Below are positions 8,030 to 14,606 of a stretch of 64,000 nucleotides of DNA, piece after piece (within the stretch, counting starts at the first letter, position 1; each line of letters begins with the position of its first letter). The stretch covers positions 162,729 through 226,728 of the forward strand of contig JAURZM010000076.1 of NCBI GenBank assembly GCA_030653385.1, written 5' to 3'. Both the position numbers and the translations under genes were made by a program. Source of the stretch: Rubrivivax sp. (GTDB lineage Bacteria > Pseudomonadota > Gammaproteobacteria > Burkholderiales > Burkholderiaceae_C). Under the pieces are notes generated by a model. That model saw only the letters and a program-made list of their open reading frames with translations. It was not told where the DNA came from and did no database searches.

Positions 8030-8715
8030 GCCGACGTGGCCCGGGCTTCCTGCCTTGGGCGGTTCACCAGGTACAGCGTCACCAGCACGACCAGCGCAAA
8101 CACCACCATGCCCGCGGCCAGGCGGTGGGCGTCGGGGTACTCACCGGCCTCGACGTGGTCGTAAATGGCTACCGACAGCACCCGCGTCTTGTCCGGGATG
8201 TTGCCGCCGATCATCAGCACGACGCCGAATTCGCCCACCGTGTGCGCAAAGCCCAGCACGCTGGCGGTCACGAAACCCGGCCGCGCCAACGGCAAGGCGA
8301 CGCTGAAGAAACGGTCCCACGGCCCGGCGCGCAGGCTGGCGGCGGCTTCGAGCGTGCGTTCGGGAATAGCCTCGAAAGCCTGTTGCAGCGGCTGCACGAC
8401 AAAGGGCAAGGAATAGATCACCGAAGCCACCACCAGCCCGGCGAAGGTGAAGGGCAGCCGCCCCAGCCCCAGCGCTTGCGTGAACTGCCCCACGGGTCCC
8501 TGCGGGCCCATCAGCAGCAGCAGGTAAAAGCCGATGACCGTGGGTGGCAGCACCAGTGGCATGGCCACCAGCGCGGCAAACACGGGCTTGGCCGGTGACC
8601 GTGTGCGTGCCAGCCACCAGGCCAATGGTGTGCTCACGGCCAGCAGCAGCAGCGTGGTGACACCGGCCAGTTCCGCAGTCAGGCGCACGGCGCTCCAGTC
8701 GGCGGCGCTCAGCAT
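8026..8715 (-). CDS. modB: Molybdate ABC transporter permease ModB
   Basis: 229-residue inner-membrane permease with five to six membrane segments and the binding-protein-dependent transport EAA loop (EAAASLRAGPWDRFFSVALP) that docks to ModC. The C-terminal part NIPDKTRVLSVAIYDHVEAG is characteristic of ModB. The length is normal for the family. The stop overlaps the modC start, and the start lies 7 nt after the modA stop, so the three genes form one coupled transport operon. Confidence 0.94.
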   Translation of the reverse strand: MLSAADWSAVRLTAELAGVTTLLLLAVSTPLAWWLARTRSPAKPVFAALVAMPLVLPPTVIGFYLLLLMGPQGPVGQFTQALGLGRLPFTFAGLVVASVIYSLPFVVQPLQQAFEAIPERTLEAAASLRAGPWDRFFSVALPLARPGFVTASVLGFAHTVGEFGVVLMIGGNIPDKTRVLSVAIYDHVEAGEYPDAHRLAAGMVVFALVVLVTLYLVNRPRQEARATSA

Positions 8716-8722
8716 CGTGGTC

Positions 8723-9466
8723 TCACGGGCCGTAGCCGAAGCTGCGGATCACTTGCCGCGCGGCTTCGCTTTTCAGAAAATCGATCAGCGCCCTCGCGGC
8801 GGGGTTCTTTTCGCCGGTTTTCAGCAGCACCGCGTCCTGGCGGATTTCGCTGTGCAGGTTCTGCGGCACCAGCCAGTAGGAGCCCACTGCCGGTTTGCCC
8901 GGCACCACCACCTGTGACAAGGCAACAAGGCCCACTTCGGCATTGCCGGTGGCGGCGAACTGGAAGGTCTGCGCGATGCTTTCGCCCGTCACGAGTTTGG
9001 GCTTCAGCACCTCGGCCAGGCCGCGGGCCTGCATGAACTGCACGGCTGCCGCGCCATAAGGCGCCGTCTTCGGGTTGGCGACGGCCACGTGGCGGACCTT
9101 GTCGGACGCCAACACGGCGCCCTGCGCATCCACGAAGCCGGGCTTGGCGCTCCACAGCACCAACCGGCCGATGGCGTAGGTGAAGTGGCTGCCCGCCACC
9201 GCGTGCCCGCTGGCCAGCAGCTTCTTCGGCGTTTCGTCGTCGGCCGCCAGCAGCACCTCGAACGGTGCGCCGTTGACGATCTGCGTGTGGAACTTGCCGG
9301 TGGAGCCCGACGAGACCTTCAGCACGTGGCCGCTGGCGGCTGTGAAGGCCTGGGCGATCTGCGCCAGCGGAGCGGCAAAGTTGGCGGCCACCGCGACTTG
9401 CACTTCGCCCGCTTGCGCCATAGTGGTCAGCGACACAAGTGAGAGAACGGAAAGACCGTGTCGCAT
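8723..9466 (-). CDS. modA: Molybdate ABC transporter substrate-binding protein ModA
   Basis: 247-residue periplasmic binding protein. A Sec signal peptide (MRHGLSVLSLVSLTTMAQAG, cleavage after AQA) precedes a mature part starting EVQVAVAANFAAPLAQIAQA. Ligand-contact patterns SSGSTGKFHTQI and FAATGNAEVGLVALSQV match ModA. It captures molybdate or tungstate for ModBC. ATG 9466 gives the signal peptide; no good Shine-Dalgarno precedes it and the candidate ModE operator begins only 3 nt upstream, so the message may be leaderless or nearly so. Confidence 0.92.
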   Translation of the reverse strand: MRHGLSVLSLVSLTTMAQAGEVQVAVAANFAAPLAQIAQAFTAASGHVLKVSSGSTGKFHTQIVNGAPFEVLLAADDETPKKLLASGHAVAGSHFTYAIGRLVLWSAKPGFVDAQGAVLASDKVRHVAVANPKTAPYGAAAVQFMQARGLAEVLKPKLVTGESIAQTFQFAATGNAEVGLVALSQVVVPGKPAVGSYWLVPQNLHSEIRQDAVLLKTGEKNPAARALIDFLKSEAARQVIRSFGYGP

Positions 9467-9468
9467 TT

Positions 9469-9492
9469 CGTTATGTTGGTAGGTACACAACG
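9469..9492. promoter_or_regulatory. Candidate ModE operator before modA
   Basis: CGTTATGT, 8 bp, ACACAACG: an imperfect inverted repeat with 7 of 8 positions matching between arms. Known ModE boxes are palindromes of the type CGTTATAT with a 6-8 bp centre. The position immediately before the modA start, in an operon that ends with modE, supports autorepression when molybdate is plentiful. Confidence 0.6.
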
Positions 9493-9633
9493 CAAATGTA
9501 GCAAGAAGCGTGGCCACAGGGCAGGGGGCCTTTCAGGTCTCGGCCCGAAACCGGCGGCGTGCTCGCTGCAGGCGGCGCAGGTGGGCGGCTTGCAGACCAG
9601 GATCTCGGCTTGCTGGCAGAGCTGGCGGCACGG

Positions 9634-9649
9634 TGTTCACCCTCGAACC
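9634..9649 (+). promoter_or_regulatory. Stress-type palindrome (TTCG-N4-CGAA family), variant copy before the PspC gene
   Basis: TGTTCA-CCCT-CGAACC lies 107 nt before the PspC-domain gene. It matches the element found at 12806, 18934, 26607, 28788 and 35338 with one change in each arm. It is the weakest of the six copies. Confidence 0.35.
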
Positions 9650-9755
9650 GGGCCGTCCAGATGGCTCGCCGCGCAGTCTGTCGCAAACCCCTTGAAAGAG
9701 GCGGGCGCCGTGCCAATCTGCGATTCCGGATCGTCCGTGGGCTAGGAGAAGCATC

Positions 9756-10112
9756 ATGAGTTTGAGCGAAGAACTGGGTCGATTGGGTGCGCTGCACAAC
9801 AGCGGTGTGCTTTCGGACGATGAGTTTGCACACGCCAAGGCGCGTGTGCTGGGTGGTGCGCCGGATGTCCAGGCGCCAGCCTTGCTGGCGATCAACGCGC
9901 TGCGCCGCAGCCGCACCGACCGCTGGCTGGGTGGGGTGTGCGGTGGCATCGCACGGGTCACGGGTGTCGACAGCTGGATCTGGCGCCTGTTGTTTGCCTT
10001 GCTGACCTTGTGTGCCGGAGCGGGTGTACTGGTCTACCTGTTGATGTGGATCCTGATTCCTGCAGACCCGCTGATTCCCGCGCAGGCGCCGGGCCAAGCG
10101 CAGGCCGGGTAG
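9756..10112 (+). CDS. PspC-domain membrane protein
   Basis: 118 residues. The N-terminal part (1-40) is a short helical SHOCT-like region (LGALHNSGVLSDDEFAHAKA). Residues about 50-112 are a PspC domain (RTDRWLGGVCGGIARVTGVD, then two membrane helices ending LMWILIP). PspC proteins act in the inner membrane in envelope-stress responses; no other psp gene is nearby. AGGAG lies 6-7 nt before ATG 9756. A stress-type palindrome lies upstream. The stop is followed by the remnant of a PEP-CTERM-like gene on the opposite strand. Confidence 0.88.
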   Translation: MSLSEELGRLGALHNSGVLSDDEFAHAKARVLGGAPDVQAPALLAINALRRSRTDRWLGGVCGGIARVTGVDSWIWRLLFALLTLCAGAGVLVYLLMWILIPADPLIPAQAPGQAQAG

Positions 10113-10194
10113 TCCTCCGCAGGGGGCAGGCGTCCGCGCCCCTTGTGGTGGCCGCCAGCCGCCTGATCTGGCGCTCTGGATCATCAGCAGGAGA

Positions 10195-10755
10195 TCGCTG
10201 CGCAGACTCGCCCAGCAGGCCCAGCCCGAGAGGTGCCAGCGCCGCGGTGCCTGGAACGGGAACACGGGCAATCGGGTCGCTGACTGACTTGACGGTCGTG
10301 AAGAACGCGCCTGTGCCGAAAGCAATCGCGCGCGGGAAAACAGCCGCCCCGTTGATTGGCGCGAAGAGGCCCGGCGACGGGCCGTTGAGCTCGTCGACCA
10401 GTCCGGTGCCGGACAGGGCAGCAATGTCGACGCTTCTGAAGGTCATCGTCACGTCCTGCTTGACACCGGCGATCTCGCCACGCGCCAGGATCATGAGTTG
10501 GTCGTCGGGGTTGCTGAAACTGAATTCAAAGTCGTTCCAGACGGTGAACGAGACGATGTCGAGGCCACGCACGCCCAAGTTTCCCGGTGTGGCGCTGCCG
10601 CTTCCGAGGGCGAGGTCGACGTCTGCCTGGAACTCGGACTGGAAGGCCGGCCAGGGCCGGTAGGTGACCCGGAAGGCCAGGCCGTCGGCCTGCCGCAGCT
10701 GGCTTCCCCTTCGCCCCCGGTCATTGATCACACAGTAGGTGCGGCGGGCCGACAT
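10195..10755 (-). pseudogene. Remnant of a PEP-CTERM-type exported protein gene
   Basis: The minus-strand frame from 10755 reads as a beta-rich secreted protein (DVDLALGSGSATPGNLGVRG, FTVWNDFEFSFSNPDDQLMI) and ends in VPVPGTAALAPLGLGLLG. That resembles the VPxPG plus hydrophobic helix of a PEP-CTERM sorting signal. Two parts are missing: no signal peptide precedes it in this frame, and the sorting helix runs into unrelated sequence instead of the Arg-rich end and stop, continuing open to 9958 over the PspC gene. These features suggest a frameshifted or truncated gene. A sequencing error is an alternative. Confidence 0.45.
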
Positions 10756-10896
10756 CTCGGGTAAGATACCCTGTAACGTATATGTCGTGTGAATTGTTCT
10801 GCGACCCGTGACTCTGCCCTTGCCGATAGCGAGGACGCAGCATTCACTTTGTTCATCGCGGCCTGCGGGCCACATCAACTGTCTGTGAGGCCTGTT

Positions 10897-11307
10897 ATGT
10901 ACGGATTCACCACCACGCTCACGGGCCTGTCCTTCGACGAAGCCCTGACCAAGACAACTGCTGCACTGAAGACCGAAGGCTTCGGCGTGTTGAGCGACAT
11001 CGACGTGCAGCGTGCGATGAAGGACAAGCTGGGCATCGACATGCCGCCTTACCGCATCCTGGGCGCCTGCAATCCGCCGCTGGCGCACCAGGCGCTGCAG
11101 GCCGAGCCGGACATCGGCTTGCTGCTGCCCTGCAACGTGATCGTTCGCGAAGAAGCGCCGGGCCGTGTGGTGGTCGGCTTCCTCGACCCGCAGACGATGG
11201 TCGGCCTGGTGGGCAAGCCGGGTGTGAAAACCGTGGCCGACGAGGCCGAAAGTCGGCTGCGGCGGGTCTGCCAGGCTTTGGATGGCACCGGGGCCTCGAC
11301 GGTCTGA
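10897..11307 (+). CDS. DUF302 domain protein
   Basis: 136 residues covering one DUF302 domain: MYGFTTTLTGLSFDEALTKT, then LKTEGFGVLSDIDVQRAMKD, YRILGACNPPLAHQALQ and LPCNVIVRE. This small alpha/beta fold is widespread in bacteria and archaea; its activity is not established. ATG 10897 begins the domain, and a longer frame to 10789 adds a non-conserved extension. It converges with the sugar dehydrogenase gene. A long inverted repeat (11322-11360) covers the junction. Confidence 0.88.
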   Translation: MYGFTTTLTGLSFDEALTKTTAALKTEGFGVLSDIDVQRAMKDKLGIDMPPYRILGACNPPLAHQALQAEPDIGLLLPCNVIVREEAPGRVVVGFLDPQTMVGLVGKPGVKTVADEAESRLRRVCQALDGTGASTV

Positions 11308-11321
11308 AAACACCGCCTGCC

Positions 11322-11360
11322 GCGCAGCACAGCAGGACTTGTTTCAGCGTGGTGCTGCGC
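11322..11360. terminator. Inverted repeat at a convergent gene junction
   Basis: GCGCAGCAC (11322-11330) and GTGCTGCGC (11352-11360) are perfect 9-bp arms around a 21-nt loop. The site spans the end of the sugar dehydrogenase gene (stop at 11344). There is no U-tract, so intrinsic termination is uncertain. Confidence 0.35.
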
Positions 11361-12762
11361 CGCTGGCCTTGGGCCCGACCTGCGCCATGGCGGCCCGCTT
11401 CGGCGCCGCCACACGCCAGATGACGTTGCCGACATCGTCGGCCACCAGCAGCGCACCCGCCTTGTCCAAGGCCACCCCGACCGGTCGGCCCCAGGCCTTG
11501 CCATCGGGGCTGAGAAACCCGGTCAGCACATCCATGGGTGGCCCGCTGGCCTTGGCCCCGTTGAAGCCGACGTAGATCACCTTGTAGCCGCTGGCGGGTT
11601 TGCGGTTCCATGAACCGTGCTGGCCGACGAACATGCCACCTTCGCTGAAAGGTCCACCCAGGGTGCTGCCCTGGGCCGAGGCCAGGCCCAGTGACGCGGT
11701 GTGTGTGCCCAGCGCGTAGTCGGGCCGGATCGCCGTGGCCACCAGGTCGGGCCGTGGCGGCTGCGGCCGCGTGTCGACGGTCTGGCCGTAGTAGCTGTAC
11801 GGCCAGCCGTAAAAACCGCCGTCGCGCACCGAGGTCATGTAGTCGGGCACCAGGTCCGAACCCAGTTCGTCGCGTTCGTTGACCGACGTCCACAGCGTGT
11901 CGCCTTGCCAGGCCATGCCCACTGGGTTGCGCAGCCCGCTGGCAAACACACGGCCCTGGCCGCTTTGGCGGTCGAAGACCCAGATCGCCGCGCGCCCGGT
12001 TTCATGTTCCATGCCGTGCTCGGCCACGTTGCTGTTCGAACCCACCGACACGTAGAGCTGGCGGCCGTCGGCGCTGGCCACCAGGCCCTTGGTCCAGTGG
12101 TGGTTCAGCGGACCACCCGGCAGCTCGGCGACACGTGTCACCGGGCCGCTCACTTTCGTGTCGCCGTCCTGGTAGCGCACCTTGACCAGCGCGTCGGTGT
12201 TGGCGATGAACAGTTCCTCGCCCACCAGCACCATGCCAAAGGGTGAGTTCAGGTTCTCGACAAACACCGACCGTGTTTCGGCCACACCGTCACCGTCGGT
12301 GTCGCGCAGCAGCGTGATGCGGTTGGCGCTGGGCACCGCAGCGCCTGCGCGCTTCATCACGAGGCCCATGACCCAGCCCTTGATGCCCAGCAGTTCCTGG
12401 CGCAGGGGCCGTTCGGGCGCGTTGCTCTCGGCCACCAGCACGTCGCCGTTGGGCAGCACGTAGACCCAGCGTGGGTGGTCCAGACCCGCGGCGTACAGCT
12501 GCACGCTCAGGCCCTGGGCCGGTGTCGGCAGACGGCCTTGCGGCCACGGCTGTGCCGGTGCGATGTTGACGGTGGGCAGCACCGTCTTCACCGGCTCGGG
12601 CAACTGCGGATCGGCGCCGAAGCCTGAAGGTGAAGCCAGCTTGGCGGACTCGCCGCAGGCGGCCAGCAGCAGCACGATGGCCAGGGGCGCCGCTTGGCGG
12701 CCGTGGCCGCGGACTTGGTGGCTGACGGCATTGACGATGGACACACACGCGGTTCTGATCAT
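11344..12762 (-). CDS. Soluble-type PQQ sugar dehydrogenase / sorbosone dehydrogenase-like lipoprotein
   Basis: 472 residues. A signal peptide with lipobox LLAAC (Cys about residue 36) anchors it to the membrane. The rest is a six-bladed beta-propeller of the GSDH/sorbosone dehydrogenase family: GLDHPRWVYVLPNGDVLVAE, TDGDGVAETRSVFVENLNSP, HHWTKGLVASADGRQLYVSV, ASGLRNPVGMAW and DGGFYGWPYSYYGQ. Such proteins oxidise aldoses or related sugars in the periplasm, using PQQ and passing electrons to the respiratory chain. No PQQ biosynthesis gene is in the window. The true substrate cannot be inferred. Confidence 0.85.
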   Translation of the reverse strand: MIRTACVSIVNAVSHQVRGHGRQAAPLAIVLLLAACGESAKLASPSGFGADPQLPEPVKTVLPTVNIAPAQPWPQGRLPTPAQGLSVQLYAAGLDHPRWVYVLPNGDVLVAESNAPERPLRQELLGIKGWVMGLVMKRAGAAVPSANRITLLRDTDGDGVAETRSVFVENLNSPFGMVLVGEELFIANTDALVKVRYQDGDTKVSGPVTRVAELPGGPLNHHWTKGLVASADGRQLYVSVGSNSNVAEHGMEHETGRAAIWVFDRQSGQGRVFASGLRNPVGMAWQGDTLWTSVNERDELGSDLVPDYMTSVRDGGFYGWPYSYYGQTVDTRPQPPRPDLVATAIRPDYALGTHTASLGLASAQGSTLGGPFSEGGMFVGQHGSWNRKPASGYKVIYVGFNGAKASGPPMDVLTGFLSPDGKAWGRPVGVALDKAGALLVADDVGNVIWRVAAPKRAAMAQVGPKASGAAPR

Positions 12763-12805
12763 GGGGACCCCTTTTCCCGCGAGGGTCGCGCGCCACCGGC
12801 GGTGC

Positions 12806-12827
12806 GTCTGTGCTCAGGCGAACAGAC
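12806..12827 (+). promoter_or_regulatory. Stress-type palindrome before the glycine-zipper gene
   Basis: The outer arms GTCTGT and ACAGAC pair perfectly; the right half CGAACAGAC is identical to four other copies in the window, while the left half is degenerate (TGTGCT). It ends 103 nt before the glycine-zipper gene, in the gap shared with the divergent sugar dehydrogenase gene. Confidence 0.5.
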
Positions 12828-12930
12828 CAGGACCGTGCGCTTGCCCACAGACCGCACGCAGCTTGCGGCCTACGGTCTGCCCAAGCGGAACCTGTTCCGC
12901 CATCCCCACCGACACCGCAAGGAGCACCCG

Positions 12931-13314
12931 ATGAAGACAGACAACTTTGCACCACCGACCGCCAAGCCCCCGGACCCCGACCAGGCCGAGCAAGCACGCC
13001 CCGGTTTTGGCGTCCCTTCGCAGGACCCGAGGGTTGGGGCCCAAAGCCCGCTGTCAAAAGAAGAGGCTGAACGTGAAGCGAAGTCGGCACTGGTCGGTGG
13101 TGGCGCGCTTGCCGGCGCGGCCACGGGTGCCCTCATCGGAGTTGCCGTGGCCGGCCCCATGGGCGTGATCGTCGGTGGCACGGCGGGGGCCGTTGCGGGT
13201 GTGATGGGTGGCGCTGCGGCAGGTGTTTCGATCAAGCCCGAGGTGCCAGTTGACACCGAAGCCACCGGCGATGTGCCCGCCGCTGCCGACCACCGGCGGC
13301 ACCCGTTGGACTGA
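12931..13314 (+). CDS. Glycine-zipper protein
   Basis: 127 residues with no signal peptide. A Pro/acid-rich N-terminus of about 50 residues precedes a long glycine-zipper hairpin (about 53-100: ALVGGGALAGAATGALIGVA, then GPMGVIVGGTAGAVAGVMGG), which probably inserts in a membrane as two packed helices. Proteins of this kind are often stress- or stationary-phase-induced in Burkholderiales; exact function is unknown. AAGGAG precedes ATG 12931 at 6 nt. A stress-type palindrome lies upstream. A strong hairpin follows directly after the stop. Confidence 0.8.
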   Translation: MKTDNFAPPTAKPPDPDQAEQARPGFGVPSQDPRVGAQSPLSKEEAEREAKSALVGGGALAGAATGALIGVAVAGPMGVIVGGTAGAVAGVMGGAAAGVSIKPEVPVDTEATGDVPAAADHRRHPLD

Positions 13315-13343
13315 GCCCGTCGCGCCCACGGGGGCGCGGGCTC
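13313..13343. terminator. Bidirectional terminator-like hairpin
   Basis: CGCGCCC (13321-13327) pairs with GGGCGCG (13332-13338), and outer GAGCC pairs with GGCTC, leaving a small bulge and a 4-nt loop. It fills the 30-bp junction of the convergent glycine-zipper and ctaG genes. The flanking TCTTC is only weakly U-rich. Confidence 0.5.
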
Positions 13344-13344
13344 T

Positions 13345-14217
13345 TCACCGCTCGAAAGAAGCCGACCCTGGATGCTGACCGCGTGGCCGCTGCGGCGCGG
13401 CCAGCGTCGGGGTTTCCATCGAATGCAGCCAGCGCCAGGCGGCCCACACGGTGGCCAGCAGGTAGACCAGCCCGCCCGCGATCCACATCACCAGGCCGGC
13501 CAGTTGCTGGTCGGCCAGCGCGGCGGGCCCGGTGTGGTACATCGGCATGCGGGAAAAAGTGAGCAAGGCGCCCAGCAGCCCCGTGTGCATCACGGTCAGC
13601 AACAGTGCCAGCGACGCCTGCAACGCGCCGGTGCGCCCGGGTCTCAGCACGGCCCACCAGAAGAGCCAGCCGCTGAACAGGAAACATGCGTGCTCCAGCA
13701 CATGCCAGGTCGGGTTCTGCACGGCGGCGATGTAGGGCCCCGGTGCATGCCAGAACCACAACGCGGCGGCGTGCAGCAGCGCCACGCGCATCGGGTGGCG
13801 GCTGATCCGGTGCAGGCCGCGCCACAGCGCATCAGCCGTTCCACCCAGCACGGCGCGCCATTGGGGCAAGGGCCGCGCCAGCACCGCCAGCGGCGCCACG
13901 ACGACGATCAGCAGCATGTGCTGCACCATGTGCCAGGCGCTGCTGCTTTCGGCCAGCGTGTCCAGCGGTCCGAACAGCGCCACCGCAGCGATGGCCATCG
14001 CGGTGTGGAAGGCCAGACGTGGGCCCGTTGCTGGCCGCCTGTGCATGGCGCCCCAGGTGTAGCTGATCCACGCCACGACGAGCAGTGCCTGGGCCAGCCA
14101 GACCGGTGCCTGTTCGACGCCCTTGTCCAAGCTCAGGGTGTGTGCCCAGGCCGGGTTCGACGCCATTGCGGCGAACAGCGCGCCGCCTCCGATCATCAGC
14201 AGCTTCACGGCGCTCAT
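13345..14217 (-). CDS. ctaG: Cytochrome c oxidase assembly protein, CtaG (caa3_CtaG) family
   Basis: 290-residue integral membrane protein with about seven helices. Conserved His/Trp patterns include SSAWHMVQHMLLIVVVAPLA, ALWFWHAPGPYIAAV, THVLEH-type HVLEHACFLFSGWLFWW and LTVMHTGLLGALLTFS. This is the caa3_CtaG family, which assists copper-centre assembly of caa3-type oxidases and differs from the beta-barrel Cox11-type CtaG. The start overlaps the stop of the preceding gene by 4 nt, making it the last gene of the four-gene oxidase operon. The N-terminus has a signal-like segment ending AWAH. Confidence 0.9.
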   Translation of the reverse strand: MSAVKLLMIGGGALFAAMASNPAWAHTLSLDKGVEQAPVWLAQALLVVAWISYTWGAMHRRPATGPRLAFHTAMAIAAVALFGPLDTLAESSSAWHMVQHMLLIVVVAPLAVLARPLPQWRAVLGGTADALWRGLHRISRHPMRVALLHAAALWFWHAPGPYIAAVQNPTWHVLEHACFLFSGWLFWWAVLRPGRTGALQASLALLLTVMHTGLLGALLTFSRMPMYHTGPAALADQQLAGLVMWIAGGLVYLLATVWAAWRWLHSMETPTLAAPQRPRGQHPGSASFER

Positions 14218-14606
14218 GCACAAGGGGGCAGCAGCAGCGCGGGCAGGGCCACCACCGCCGTGGACACCGCGGCCGTGGTGTACAGCGCGGCAGCCGCGCG
14301 GGCAATGAAACGGCGGCGGGTGGCGGTGCCGTCCGGTGGCAGCCTGCGCGCAACCCGCGCGTTGGCCCAGGCACCGGCGACAAATGCCGCCGTTGTCACG
14401 CATGCCAGCAGCAGCACCCCGGCATTCAGCCAGGTCAGCGGCCCCTGTTCGGCGGGTGGCGACCACACCGCGCAGGCCACGGCCAGGCCGCCGTAGGTGG
14501 CGCAGAACCAGACCAGCCACACGGCCAAACCCAGCACCAGGTGCCAGGCATGGGCCGGGCGCGCGGTGTCCGGCGTGTGCTCGACAGGGGCGATGAAGGG
14601 TTTCAC
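14214..14606 (-). CDS. Small membrane protein of the oxidase operon
   Basis: 130 residues, starting with GTG at 14606 inside the ctaD stop (GTGA overlap) and ending in a 4-nt overlap with ctaG. Three hydrophobic stretches are visible: HLVLGLAVWLVWFCATYGGL (about 20-45), LTWLNAGVLLLACVTTAAFV (about 55-80) and a C-terminal one near 105-125. An Arg-rich loop lies before the last. It is not one of the catalytic subunits I, II or III. The tight coupling on both sides argues for a stoichiometric accessory subunit or assembly factor of the oxidase. Family not recognised. Confidence 0.78.
   Translation of the reverse strand: MKPFIAPVEHTPDTARPAHAWHLVLGLAVWLVWFCATYGGLAVACAVWSPPAEQGPLTWLNAGVLLLACVTTAAFVAGAWANARVARRLPPDGTATRRRFIARAAAALYTTAAVSTAVVALPALLLPPCA

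Noticed and set aside
9471..10424. A 317-codon minus-strand frame across the PspC gene and the modA upstream region
   Set aside because: It crosses a candidate operator and a well-supported gene and has no protein-family features.
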